Assembly: GCA_003132665.1 (NCBI GenBank)
Contig: PKYN01000016.1
Span: 62,001-126,000 of the forward strand
Source of the DNA: Actinomycetota bacterium
Lineage (GTDB): Bacteria > Actinomycetota > Thermoleophilia > Gaiellales > Gaiellaceae
Direction of reading: 5' to 3'
Length of the DNA stretch: 64,000 nucleotides
In this document: one piece after another, positions 44,564 through 52,715 of the stretch
How positions within the stretch are numbered: the first letter of the stretch is position 1
How the letters are laid out: each line of letters opens with the position of its first letter
The notes under the pieces: model-generated
What the model was told of the DNA's origin: nothing
The model's input: only the letters and a program-made list of their open reading frames with translations
Databases searched by the model: none
Program-made: the position numbers and the translations under genes

Positions 44564-44594
44564 AAAAAACCCAGGCGCTTATGGGTCGCCTGGG
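44564..44594 (-). terminator. terminator-like hairpin with T-run just before guaB
   Basis: On the minus strand, cccaggcg/cgcctggg (8 bp, 9-nt loop) followed at once by six T's, then 25 nt to the guaB start codon. A classic intrinsic terminator by form. It may end the pfkB-side transcript or act as an attenuator of guaB; the position favours the second. Confidence 0.7.
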
Positions 44595-44659
44595 CCAAGA
44601 AATCCGGATGCCAGCAAGTTCTTTCAAGTGGCGATCAATCGTAGCAAGGCGGGCCGCTA

Positions 44660-44733
44660 TCTCGCTTCCTCGGTCGGCGGCCCATGCGGCCGGGCGCGGC
44701 CGGCCTCCCGGACCGCCTGGCGAGAAAGCGAGA
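44660..44733 (-). repeat. inverted-repeat element, family 2, copy g
   Basis: tctcgcttcctcgg (44660-44673) and cgagaaagcgaga (44721-44733), interior gcggccgggcgcggccgg and accgcctgg as in copies c and d, then gcgattctcgttgtaa. Lies about 70 bp past the stop of the pfkB-type kinase and upstream of guaB. Confidence 0.78.
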
Positions 44734-44804
44734 GCGATTCTCGTTGTAACACAGTTCCGCGGCGGGACAGGGCGATTGGTATCGCTGATGCTGTGTTGAC
44801 CGGC

Positions 44805-45761
44805 TTAGCGGGTCGCTACGGGCTCTAGCTCGCTGATCTCGACCTGGCGCGCGAACTCCGCGGCCTGCTCCAGATCGAAACAGCCCGCGCCGGTCTCGAG
44901 CGTGGAGGCGGTTGCGGCGCCGACGGCCTGGCAAAGCGCCTCTTCGAGCGAGCGTCCGGCTCTGCGTGCGGCCAGGAAGCCGGCCAGCAGCACGTCGCCG
45001 GAACCGACCGGCGATACGGGCTCGATACGGACGATCGAGGCTCGGTAGCGGCGCAGCTTGCGCTCTTCCTTGAGCAGCGCGTAGCAGCCGCCTTCGTGGC
45101 TGATCAGCACGTTGCGCGGTCCCATCTCGCCGATCGTCTCGAGCGCCATCAGGAAATCGTCCTCGTCGGAGAACTCCTGCCCGACAAGGCTCTCCGCCTC
45201 GTGCTGGTTGGGGCTGACGAGGTAGGGCTCGGCCTCGACGCCCAGGCGCAGAGCGGTTCCCTCCGAATCGAGCACGCAGCGCACCTTTCGCCGCGTCAAA
45301 TCCTTGATCGCGTCGGCGTAGAAGCCGTCGTCGACTCCGCGCGGCAGCGTGCCGGCGAAGACGACCCACTCTGCGTCGGCTGCGAGGCTCAGGAGCTTCT
45401 CGCGCAGACTCTTGAGCTCGTCGGGCTCGACGTGCGGCCCCCATTCGTTGATCTCGGTGTGTGAGCCGGTCACCGGGTCGACGACGGCGGTCGACGTGCG
45501 CGATTCGCCCTCGATCCGAACGAAGTCGTTGAGGATCGACTCGTGACTCAGCTCCTCGATGACACGTGCACCCGTGCGCCCGCCGGCCAGTCCGGTCGCG
45601 ACCACCGGTATGCCGAACACCTTCAGCGAACGCGCAACGTTGATGCCCTTACCGCCGGCCAGCGTCAGCGCCTGGCTGGCACGGTGACGCAGGCCCCGCT
45701 GGAAGTTGGGGACCGTTAGCGTGCGGTCGATGGCGGCGTTGAGAGTTACGGTGACGAGCAT
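44805..45761 (-). CDS. 1-phosphofructokinase family hexose kinase
   Basis: 318 residues of the PfkB/ribokinase superfamily, tagatose/fructose-phosphate kinase branch. N-terminal LVTVTLNAAIDRTLTV, LAGGKGINVARSLKVFG (substrate loop) and catalytic PVGSGDVLLAGFLAARRAG (Asp about 252). Could be 1-phosphofructokinase or 6-phosphofructokinase-2/tagatose-6-P kinase; no PTS genes nearby. ATG at 45761. Confidence 0.88.
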   Translation of the reverse strand: MLVTVTLNAAIDRTLTVPNFQRGLRHRASQALTLAGGKGINVARSLKVFGIPVVATGLAGGRTGARVIEELSHESILNDFVRIEGESRTSTAVVDPVTGSHTEINEWGPHVEPDELKSLREKLLSLAADAEWVVFAGTLPRGVDDGFYADAIKDLTRRKVRCVLDSEGTALRLGVEAEPYLVSPNQHEAESLVGQEFSDEDDFLMALETIGEMGPRNVLISHEGGCYALLKEERKLRRYRASIVRIEPVSPVGSGDVLLAGFLAARRAGRSLEEALCQAVGAATASTLETGAGCFDLEQAAEFARQVEISELEPVATR

Positions 45762-45856
45762 CTGGTGCCCTCCTCATCGGTGGGCGGTTGTCCGTCTGGG
45801 GAGAAGTGCGCCGGGAAGAGTAGACGGTCCAGGCCGCGAACGTGTAAAGAGCTCGT

Positions 45857-46996
45857 CTAGATCCAGCCGAACAGATTGCGCAGGGTCTGGCCCGAGTACC
45901 AGCCGGCCTTGCCGAGCAGGCTCGGCTTTCCGACTGAGCGCATCGCAACCAGCTCGCTCTTCCCGAGCAGCTTTCCGTTGGAGTAGATGCGCACCTCGCC
46001 CAGATGCTGCCCTTGCTTGACCGGCAGAGGGACGGTTCGCGGTAGAACGAGCTTCTCGACGGGGGGACGATCGAGGCGCAGCGGCACGGTGAGCGAGCTC
46101 GTGGCGGCGACCGGAACGGACGGGCCGCCGTACGCGCTGGCCACCGTCTCCAGCGGGCTCCCGGCCGCGACGACCTTGACCAGTTGGTAGCGAGTGAGAG
46201 CAAAGCGAAGCAGAGCAGCCAGATCTTGGTTGCGCTGCTCGCGGCTGGGCGAGCCGAGAATGGTGGCGTAGATCCGGAGCCCGCCGCGGACGACGAGAGC
46301 GACCTGGCACCAGCCGGCGTCGTCGGTGTGCCCGGTCTTGACGCCGACGACTCCGGGGAAGACGCCGAGCAGGTCGTTCCAGGTCGTGAGCACGCGACCG
46401 CCGGCGATGGTGCTCGTGCGCAGGCGAACGGCCTGACTCACCTCCGGCATGCCCATGACCCATTGGGCCAGACGGGTGATATCGCGGGCGCTCGAGTAGT
46501 GCCCAGGAGCATCGAGACCGTCCGGGCGCGCAAAGTGGGTGTTGGTGAGACCGAGCTGCCGCGCCTCCTCGTTCATCCAGCTCACGAAGAGAGGGCGATT
46601 ACCGTTCGAGGAGGCGTCGGCGAGAGCGTCGGCGGCATCGTTTGCGCTTTGAATCAGCGCGGCGCGGACGAGGTCGCCAACCAGAATCCGCTCGCCGGGT
46701 TCCAGCCCGGCGCTTTCCTCGCCGACGTCGGCCGCCTGAGCCGAGACCGTGACATATCGATCGACGCTCAGATGCTGCAGGGCGACGTCGACGGTCATCA
46801 ATTTGGTCAGGCTCGCAATCGGTAGGCGCTCGCTCGCGTTCTTGCTCAGCAGCACGTCCCCGCTGGCTCCGTTCATCACCAGGTAGGCGCGGGCGTCCAC
46901 GCTGGGCGCGGGCAAGCGGGAGCCGGCGAGCGCCGCAGGCTGGAGCAGCAAGAAGGCCAGCGCGAGCAGCGCCGGCGCAAGGAGTAGCCGCCTCAC
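45857..46996 (-). CDS. dacA: D-alanyl-D-alanine carboxypeptidase (penicillin-binding)
   Basis: 379 residues, exported. Signal peptide (LLLAPALLALAFLLLQPAALAG), SxxK in IASLTKLM (about 66), SxN in QSANDAADAL (about 122), KTG in GVKTGHTDDAG (about 222), and a C-terminal beta-rich PBP5-like domain. Trims peptidoglycan stem peptides. No clear C-terminal amphipathic anchor, although it ends LRNLFGWI. GTG start overlaps the LysM gene stop by 4 bp. Confidence 0.93.
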   Translation of the reverse strand: MRRLLLAPALLALAFLLLQPAALAGSRLPAPSVDARAYLVMNGASGDVLLSKNASERLPIASLTKLMTVDVALQHLSVDRYVTVSAQAADVGEESAGLEPGERILVGDLVRAALIQSANDAADALADASSNGNRPLFVSWMNEEARQLGLTNTHFARPDGLDAPGHYSSARDITRLAQWVMGMPEVSQAVRLRTSTIAGGRVLTTWNDLLGVFPGVVGVKTGHTDDAGWCQVALVVRGGLRIYATILGSPSREQRNQDLAALLRFALTRYQLVKVVAAGSPLETVASAYGGPSVPVAATSSLTVPLRLDRPPVEKLVLPRTVPLPVKQGQHLGEVRIYSNGKLLGKSELVAMRSVGKPSLLGKAGWYSGQTLRNLFGWI

Positions 46997-47343
46997 GGTT
47001 TTGCCGGCGCCTTCCCGGCCTTGACCTTGATCTTCTGCCCGACGTGAAGCGCGGTCGGCTCGACGCCTGGGTTCAGAGCGAGGATGTCGTCCACGGTGAT
47101 GCGGAAATGTATGGCGATGGCTCCGAGCGTGTCACCGGAGCGAACGGTGTAGAGACTCACCTTCGCCGGCGGCTGCGATGTCGTCGCCTGGCTGGTCGTG
47201 GTCTGTTTCGTTTTCGTCGAGGTGTCGGCGGCTTGAGTCCCGCCTGTGAAGCCGCCGCGCAGGATGAGGACGAAGACAGTTACGGCAAGCAGAAAGAGGA
47301 TCGGTATGCCGTAGTGCGCGAGCTGGCGGTTGTCTCGGCGCAT
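46993..47343 (-). CDS. membrane-anchored LysM protein
   Basis: 116 residues: membrane segment AHYGIPILFLLAVTVFVLIL (about 9-28), Thr/Ser/Gln-rich linker (STKTKQTTTSQATTSQPP) and one LysM domain YTVRSGDTLGAIAIHFRITVDDILALNPGVEPTALHVGQKIKV. Probably binds peptidoglycan outside the membrane. ATG at 47343 with GGAAGGAG upstream. Co-translated with dacA and 13 bp after pyrF. Confidence 0.9.
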   Translation of the reverse strand: MRRDNRQLAHYGIPILFLLAVTVFVLILRGGFTGGTQAADTSTKTKQTTTSQATTSQPPAKVSLYTVRSGDTLGAIAIHFRITVDDILALNPGVEPTALHVGQKIKVKAGKAPAKP

Positions 47344-47356
47344 GACTCCTTCCTTT

Positions 47357-48295
47357 TTACCAGCCTGAGACCGCCCATATCTCGTCGCGTAAGCGTGCGG
47401 CCTCGCTTCCGGCGGCATCGCGCCAGTCGAGACCCTCCTCGGCGCGGTAGGCGAAGATGACCGAACGGGAGACGTTTACGAGCGCGCTGGCCGGGCCGCT
47501 GGTGAAAGCGCGGGCCACGTCGGCGGGAGTCGCTCCCTGCGCCCCGACGCCCGGCAAGAGGATGATCGAGCGCGGAAGCAGGCGCCTGGCCTCGCCTATC
47601 GCGCGCGGATAGGTCGCTCCCACAACCACGCCGAGGCTCGAGATGCCGCTCTTTCCGGCAAGCGCCTCGGCCGGCTCCTGGAGGAGCAGCGCGAGTTGGT
47701 GCCAGAGCGGGCTGCCGTCCGAAAGGGTCACGTCCTGCAGATCGGCGCTGCCTGGATTGGATGTCTTGAGCAGTACGAAGACGCCGCTGCCGTGGCGCTG
47801 GCAAGCGAGCAGGAACGGCTCGAGGGCGTCGCGTCCCAGGTAGGGATTGACGGTCAGCGCGTCGGCCAGCGGTGGTTGCAGACCGCGCGGCTCGAGATAG
47901 GCGCCGGCGTAGGCCCTGGCCGTCGAGCCGATGTCGCCGCGCTTCCCATCGGCCAGCACGAGCAGACCGGCGTCGCGGGCATGGGCGCAGACGTCCTCGA
48001 GCGCGCGCATACCGGCCGAGCCGTAGAGCTCGAAGAAGGCGAGCTGAGGCTTGACGCAGACGGCGTACGGAGCGACGGCGTCGATGATCCCGCGGCAGAA
48101 GCGCGAGAAGGCGTCGGCCACGCCCTCGGGACTGTGCTGCGCTTCGCCGCGCAACTCCAGCGGCAGCAGGTCGATCTGTGGATCGAGCCCCACGACGAGC
48201 TGGCTTCTCTTCAGCTCCACGGCCTCGACCAGACGATCGGCAAAGGCCTTGACCAGTGGCTGATCGGACGCGGCGCCGGCGGTGATCTCTTCCAT
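47357..48295 (-). CDS. pyrF: orotidine 5'-phosphate decarboxylase (type 2)
   Basis: 312 residues; last step of UMP synthesis. LVVGLDPQIDLLP near the N-terminus, CVKPQLAFFELYG and the catalytic LVLADGKRGDIGSTARAYA (Asp-x-Lys-x2-Asp), then LLPGVGAQGATPADVARAF. This is the longer type 2 (MTB-type) branch. The ATG at 48295 is used; a TTG three codons upstream is an alternative. Confidence 0.94.
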   Translation of the reverse strand: MEEITAGAASDQPLVKAFADRLVEAVELKRSQLVVGLDPQIDLLPLELRGEAQHSPEGVADAFSRFCRGIIDAVAPYAVCVKPQLAFFELYGSAGMRALEDVCAHARDAGLLVLADGKRGDIGSTARAYAGAYLEPRGLQPPLADALTVNPYLGRDALEPFLLACQRHGSGVFVLLKTSNPGSADLQDVTLSDGSPLWHQLALLLQEPAEALAGKSGISSLGVVVGATYPRAIGEARRLLPRSIILLPGVGAQGATPADVARAFTSGPASALVNVSRSVIFAYRAEEGLDWRDAAGSEAARLRDEIWAVSGW

Positions 48296-48360
48296 TCCGG
48301 CCAAGGCTAGCGCCGAGAGCAGACTGTTGGGCGCCCGAGCGGTACCCGGCGCGGAAAAGA

Positions 48361-48387
48361 GTGAGGGCCGCTTGGCGCGGCCCTCAC
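48361..48387 (-). terminator. terminator of the HU gene
   Basis: 10-bp stem gtgagggccg/cggccctcac with a 7-nt loop; on the minus strand it is followed by tctttt. Located 32 nt after the HU stop. Confidence 0.75.
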
Positions 48388-48418
48388 CTAAACCTTCGAT
48401 TCCTACGGCTTGCGGTCC

Positions 48419-48691
48419 CTAGCGGACAGCCTGCTTCAGCGAGCTTCCAGGCGTGAACTTGGGCACCTTGGACGCGGCGATCTGCAGCCGCTCGCCGGTT
48501 CGGGGATTGACTCCCGTCCGTGCGGCGCGGTGCGCGACCGAGAACTTCCCGAACCCGGTGAAGGTCACGTCCTTGCCGGCCTTGAGAGAGTCGGCGATCA
48601 CGCTGAGGACGGCGTCTACGGCATCGCCGGCATCCCGCTTCGTCAGACCGCTCTTCTGGGCGACCAGATCAACGAACTCCTGCTTCGTCAC
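48419..48691 (-). CDS. hup: HU family DNA-binding protein
   Basis: 90 residues: MTKQEFVDLVAQKSGLTKRDAGDAVDAVLSVIADSLKAGKDVTFTGFGKFSVAHRAARTGVNPRTGERL carries the HU beta-arm signature (GFGKFxVxxRxARxGxNPxTG, split as GFGKFSV and RTGVNPRTGERL). Ends FTPGSSLKQAVR. Nucleoid protein, monocistronic between pyrF and pyrE and closed by its own terminator. Confidence 0.96.
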   Translation of the reverse strand: MTKQEFVDLVAQKSGLTKRDAGDAVDAVLSVIADSLKAGKDVTFTGFGKFSVAHRAARTGVNPRTGERLQIAASKVPKFTPGSSLKQAVR

Positions 48692-48752
48692 GTGCTCTCC
48701 TCCTCATCGACAGCTTTTCTACGTCAGACCCTAACAGGCTAAGCCATTTCGC

Positions 48753-49310
48753 TCAACCATGCGGGTTTGCGGGACTTTTTGCCACATTTTGAAGATCACT
48801 CGCGCGGAAGAGTGGCCACAAACGCACTCCGTGACGCGCGAGCTCATCGGATCCGCCCTCTTCGCGGTCGACAACACAGACGGCTGTACGGCAGACGAGA
48901 CCGGCTTCCCGGACCGCCTCGACCGCCTGAAGAGCGGCGCCGCCGGATGTCACAACGTCTTCGACCAAACAGACCAGCTCTCCCGCTTCGCTTATACCTT
49001 CGAGCTTGTTCGCGGTGCCATACCCCTTTGCCTCCTTGCGCACAATCAAAAACGGCAGCTGCGAGGCGAGTGAGGCGGCGGCGGCGAGCGCAACCGCACC
49101 GAGCTCCGGCGCAGCGATGCGAGCGGTCTCGGGCTCGTGCTCGGCAATGGCGATGGCGATCCTCTCGCCGATGGCGCCCAAGAGCTCGGGCACCGTCTCG
49201 AAGCGGTACTTGTCGAGGTAGTACTTGGAATGCCGGCCCGAGCGCAAAACGAAATCGCCCTCGAGGTAGGCACGCTCGACCAACATCTTGATCAGATCCT
49301 GCTCGTTCAC
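48753..49310 (-). CDS. pyrE: orotate phosphoribosyltransferase
   Basis: 185 residues; makes OMP from orotate and PRPP. FVLRSGRHSKYYLDKYRFET, LIVRKEAKGYGT and the PRPP loop LVEDVVTSGGAALQAVEAVREAG. GTG start overlaps the stop of the upstream membrane gene by 4 bp. Closing gene of the Roadblock-TM-pyrE run. Confidence 0.95.
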   Translation of the reverse strand: MNEQDLIKMLVERAYLEGDFVLRSGRHSKYYLDKYRFETVPELLGAIGERIAIAIAEHEPETARIAAPELGAVALAAAASLASQLPFLIVRKEAKGYGTANKLEGISEAGELVCLVEDVVTSGGAALQAVEAVREAGLVCRTAVCVVDREEGGSDELARHGVRLWPLFRASDLQNVAKSPANPHG

Positions 49311-49531
49311 GATCCCTTCGGATGAGCGCGAGCGAGAAGCTCGCGACCTTGCTTGAGTAGCTCCTCGGCCGCAGCATCCTCGGGGCCGAGCTCCAGCAGC
49401 GTACCGTCAGAGAAGTAGAAGCCTGCTCGTTCACGCGGCTCCGACTGCAGTTGCTGACGCATGTAAAAGGCGCCGGCGACCGAGCCGGCGGCGACGACCA
49501 GACCGGCGATGACCTTATTGCGTCGCGTCAT
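49307..49531 (-). CDS. small membrane protein upstream of pyrE
   Basis: 74 residues: basic start MTRRNK, one membrane segment VIAGLVVAAGSVAGAFYM, then a soluble tail with SDGTLLELGPEDAAAEELLKQGRELLARA. Family not recognised. ATG at 49531 lies inside the end of the Roadblock-like gene (17-bp overlap) and its stop overlaps the pyrE start. Confidence 0.78.
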   Translation of the reverse strand: MTRRNKVIAGLVVAAGSVAGAFYMRQQLQSEPRERAGFYFSDGTLLELGPEDAAAEELLKQGRELLARAHPKGS

Positions 49532-49979
49532 CGGCGTCCTTCCTGGCACTCGAACTCGTATCGTCGCCGCTCGCAGTGTCCTTCGCGACCGTCGCCTGAA
49601 TAGCCTTGCCGATCCCGCGCCAGCGCCGCTTCGGCTTGCTCTCGTCGAGCTTTCTGAGACAAGCTCTGAGCTCGAAGAAGGCGAGCCCGGCAATGGGATC
49701 GGGAGAGGTAAATGCCAGGATGCGCAGATCGCCCTCGCGGACGAGAAGGAGGCTACCCTCGGAATAGGCCAGCTCGACCTGAATCGGCTCGCCCCGTTCG
49801 GGGCCGCCGACCTGCACTGTGCAGGCGAGCAGCGCGGCGGCGCCGAAGGCCAGCGACTCGGCCGTCGGCCGATCCGAGAGCGTGGCCTCGACCAGCTCTC
49901 CGCGAGCGTCGAAGATCAGCGCGAGCTCGATCTGCGATGAGATCTCGGTTAGCTCGGCGAGTGCCTGCCCGGCGTCCAT
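49515..49979 (-). CDS. Roadblock/LC7-like protein
   Basis: 154 residues. Strand-helix pattern ALIFDARGELVEATLSDRPTAESLAFGAAALLACTVQVG then VELAYSEGSLLLVREGDLRILAFTSPDPIAGLAFFELRACLRKL resembles Roadblock/LC7 domains, which in bacteria partner small GTPases or MglA-like switches. No GTPase gene is next to it. C-terminal tail is charged and disordered. Operon with the small membrane protein and pyrE. Confidence 0.72.
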   Translation of the reverse strand: MDAGQALAELTEISSQIELALIFDARGELVEATLSDRPTAESLAFGAAALLACTVQVGGPERGEPIQVELAYSEGSLLLVREGDLRILAFTSPDPIAGLAFFELRACLRKLDESKPKRRWRGIGKAIQATVAKDTASGDDTSSSARKDADDATQ

Positions 49980-50123
49980 ACGCGCGCCGAACGTAGCAGC
50001 TAGTGGACGCCGCCGCGAGGACCGACTTGCCGGACCGCGCCCGCTTACCGATGCTTAGTTCGCGCCGTCGCCGAGCACGAGTTGCTCCCCCGAGAGGCCG
50101 CCGAGCAGGGATACTGATTGTCG

Positions 50124-51065
50124 ATGCGGGTACGAAAACGCAGCCTGTTCCAGAAGTTCTTCGCCGATCGCGGCACACATCTGGCGGCGATGATCGCCTA
50201 CTTCGCGCTGCTCTCGCTGGTGCCCATGCTCTTCCTCGCGCTGTCGCTGCTCGGGTTCATAGGCCAGCAAGGCCAGGAGAACAGCCTCGTCAGCGCGCTC
50301 AAGCACATCTTCCCGGGCAACTCGGTCGGGTCGATTAAAACCGCGGTCGAACGCATCCAGGACAGCGCCACCGCACTCGGCATCATCGGCGGCGCCGTGC
50401 TGCTGTGGAGCTCGCTCTCTCTTTTCAGCGTGCTCGAGTCGGCCTTCAACATCGTCTACGGGCGCCCGAACCGCTCCTTCCTGCACGGCAAGGCGCTCGC
50501 CTTCCTGCTGTTGGTTTCATCGCTCGTGACCCTCATCGCCTCGCTACTCGCCGGCTCGCTCGGCGTCTATCTGCTGCGGCGCTTCGCCGGCGACTTCCTC
50601 GGCAATCCCTATATCGCCTACCCGTTGAGCGCGATCGTGGAGTTCGCGGGGTTACTCCTGTTCCTCGTCACCGCTTACTACGTGCTCACGAATGTGCAAC
50701 TAAAGCTCCGGGACGTCATCCCGGGGGCCATCACGGCTGCCGCCATCCTGGCCGCCACCTTCCAGATCCTGCCCTTCTTCCTCGACAATCTCGTGTCGCA
50801 CGATCTTGTCGTGTTGCGCTATCTCGGCGGTCCGGTGATCCTGCTCTTCTGGCTCTATTTGATGGCCAACGTCTTCGTCTTCGGCGCCGAGGTCAACTGG
50901 TGGGTGGCTCAGCGTCGCCAGGCACAGGCAATCGCCTCGCCACCCCCGAAGCCGCTGGCGACGGATGGCGAGGTGACCGCCATCCTCGAGCCTGAGCCGA
51001 AGCCGCAGCCCGACGATGCACCCGCGTCGCCGGGTACGGAGCCGACCGCGTCCGATCTGCGCTAG
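50124..51065 (+). CDS. YihY/virulence factor BrkB family membrane protein
   Basis: 313 residues with about six membrane segments. Family signatures: AAMIAYFALLSLVPMLFLALSLLGF, LWSSLSLFSVLESAFNIVYGR and the AFVFGAEVNWW-like stretch VFVFGAEVNWWVAQRR. Function debated in the family. Acidic C-terminal tail (LEPEPKPQPDDAP). ATG at 50124 preferred; a TTG two codons upstream is possible. Tail overlaps rdgB by 4 bp (convergent). Confidence 0.9.
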   Translation: MRVRKRSLFQKFFADRGTHLAAMIAYFALLSLVPMLFLALSLLGFIGQQGQENSLVSALKHIFPGNSVGSIKTAVERIQDSATALGIIGGAVLLWSSLSLFSVLESAFNIVYGRPNRSFLHGKALAFLLLVSSLVTLIASLLAGSLGVYLLRRFAGDFLGNPYIAYPLSAIVEFAGLLLFLVTAYYVLTNVQLKLRDVIPGAITAAAILAATFQILPFFLDNLVSHDLVVLRYLGGPVILLFWLYLMANVFVFGAEVNWWVAQRRQAQAIASPPPKPLATDGEVTAILEPEPKPQPDDAPASPGTEPTASDLR

Positions 51066-51634
51066 GAGCCGAGCGCCTCGAGCAGTGCTCTCGCCGCCCT
51101 GGCCCGGTGTGAGTTCCCGCGCTTCCAGGCATTGCCGAGCTCGGCCACGGTTCGTTCCTTGCCCTCGGGGAGAAAGACAGGGTCGTAGCCGAATCCTTCG
51201 CTCCCGCGAGGCTGGTGGCCGATCCGGCCCAGGAGGGTGCCGCTACCGCGTAGCTCTTCGCCGTGGGGCGAGATCGCAACCAGCTCGGAGATGTAGCGGG
51301 CGCGCCGACCCTCGCCCTCGATACCCTCGAGCGCCGTGAGCATGCGGCCGACCGGGTCGTCGCCGCCGAAGCGCGCCGAGAACACTCCCGGCCCCCAATC
51401 GAGCGCGGCGACCTCGATGCCCGAGTCCTCGCCGATGACCCAGAGCGGCCGTTTCTCGAGCGAACGCCCGTAGTGAGCCTTTCCGTGGGCGTTCTCGTAA
51501 TAGCTGGTGCCCGTCTCGGGCGGGAAGGTGCCGGCTATCAACGGCTCGACCCGCCAGCCCGGCAGCAGCTGCTCGAGCTCGCGGGCCTTGTCGGGGTTGC
51601 GCGAGGCGAAGACAGCGCTACTCAATGCACCCAC
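51062..51634 (-). CDS. rdgB: XTP/dITP diphosphatase
   Basis: 190 residues; removes non-canonical purine triphosphates. AVFASRNPDKARELEQLLPGW (substrate loop S-x-N-x-x-K), GTSYYENAHGKAHYGR, IGEDSGIEVAALDWGPGVFSARFGG and EGFGYDPVFLPEGKERTVAEL. GTG at 51634 with GGAG close upstream; TTG at 51625 is an alternative. Overlaps the mgtC-like gene by 13 bp. Confidence 0.95.
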   Translation of the reverse strand: MGALSSAVFASRNPDKARELEQLLPGWRVEPLIAGTFPPETGTSYYENAHGKAHYGRSLEKRPLWVIGEDSGIEVAALDWGPGVFSARFGGDDPVGRMLTALEGIEGEGRRARYISELVAISPHGEELRGSGTLLGRIGHQPRGSEGFGYDPVFLPEGKERTVAELGNAWKRGNSHRARAARALLEALGS

Positions 51635-52302
51635 TGGGCTCCGGTCACGCCCTCGATCGCCAGCAGGCCGTTGATGAGCTCGACCATGCGTGCGTCTCGC
51701 TCGAGCTCAACATCCGTGACTACTTTCCTGCGCCCCTCTTCGTCGCTGACCTGCACACCGATCAGCACGGCCCGGCTGCTCTCCAGATAGCGCAGCACCG
51801 TGGCGGCGTCCGAGCCGAGCTTCAGATCGACGACGATGTGGGCGGAGCTCGTCCTGAGCCGGTCGATGTAGCGGCGCTCGAAGATGCGCAGCGGCCAGAG
51901 CACGATCAGCGTCACTCCCGTGGCCAGGGCGGCAACGGAGTAGAAACCGGTCGCGGCGGTCATCCCGACCGCGGCCGACATCCAGAGCGTCGCGGCGGTC
52001 GTCAGGCCATGCACGCTGATGCCCTGGCGCATGATGGCGCCGGCGCCGAGAAAGCCGATACCGGTCACGACTTGAGCGGCGATGCGAGTCGGGTCGTAGC
52101 TGACACCGTTGCCGAACTTGAAGCCCGTCCAGGCGTAGGCCGAGACGATCGTGAAAAGGGCGGAGCCGAGTGAGACCAGAAGATGAGTGCGCAGCCCGGC
52201 GTAGCGATCGCGCAGCTCTCGCTCGATGCCGATCGCGCCGCCCAGTCCAGCGGCAAGTGCCAGGCGAGCCAGAGCCTCTGCCCATCCGAGGTGCGGGAGC
52301 AC
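51622..52302 (-). CDS. MgtC/SapB family membrane protein
   Basis: 226 residues. GGAIGIERELRDRYAGLRTHLLVSLGSALFTI is the MgtC signature, followed by GIGFLGAGAIMRQG and GLTTAATLWMSAAVGM; five membrane segments then a soluble C-terminal domain (about 150-226, ACT-like). Role in Mg-limitation or membrane potential is known for relatives. It sits between rph and rdgB, which are usually adjacent. Confidence 0.9.
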   Translation of the reverse strand: MLPHLGWAEALARLALAAGLGGAIGIERELRDRYAGLRTHLLVSLGSALFTIVSAYAWTGFKFGNGVSYDPTRIAAQVVTGIGFLGAGAIMRQGISVHGLTTAATLWMSAAVGMTAATGFYSVAALATGVTLIVLWPLRIFERRYIDRLRTSSAHIVVDLKLGSDAATVLRYLESSRAVLIGVQVSDEEGRRKVVTDVELERDARMVELINGLLAIEGVTGAQWVH

Positions 52303-52344
52303 CCCGGTATCTTGACCCCGACGGCGGACACGACCGCCGAAAGT

Positions 52345-52365
52345 CCGCCCTCCCGCGGAGGGCGG
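52345..52365 (-). other. hairpin upstream of the mgtC-like gene
   Basis: Perfect 9-bp stem ccgccctcc/ggagggcgg with a 3-nt loop, about 43 bp before the start codon. MgtC genes often have regulated leaders, but no Mg sensor fold was recognised. Confidence 0.4.
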
Positions 52366-52387
52366 TGCGCAGCGTCTCTCCTAAGGA

Positions 52388-52440
52388 ATTCTCGGGGTTC
52401 GGGCGCCTTGACCACCCCCCCACCGAGCGCGGAACGGAAT
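52388..52440. repeat. short repeat, family 4, copy 1
   Basis: ttctcggggttcgggcgcctt, ccaccc, then gcggaacggaat. Resembles 54270-54332 in the order tcggggt-cgggcgcctt-ccaccc-gcgg-gaacgg-at. Directly joined to family 3 copy 1. Confidence 0.45.
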
Positions 52441-52592
52441 GAAGACCCGTCGACTGGGTGCGATCGGTGGATGCGAGGCTAGGACGCAGCGTCGCGTTCG
52501 TAGCCGGCGGCTACGGGCGCGACCGAGAACAACGCATCGCGCCGCCGAGCGCGGCCAGGCGGTGGAGTGTTTCGTTTCGCTCCGCGCTCAGA
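52436..52592. repeat. dispersed repeat, family 3, copy 1
   Basis: About 155 bp, roughly 80% alike to 59209-59363: ggaatgaagacc, actgggtgcgatcggtggat, aggacgcag, a hairpin tcgcgttcgtagc/gctacgggcgcga, gcgccgccgagcgcgg, caggcggtggagtg and ttcgtttc. Lies between rph (3' side) and the mgtC-like gene. The whole 413-bp gap holds no convincing protein gene; short frames from the shared ATG are shifted between the copies. Confidence 0.78.
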
Positions 52593-52715
52593 CAGACCCT
52601 CCTACGGGGCGTAACGCGGTATCGAGAAGGATCACTCGCGCAAGTAACGGCTTCGTGCCAATTCAGCGCTCGGTGCGAGCGCACGCGGCGGTGGGGTACT
52701 TCCCCTCGGCTGGCC

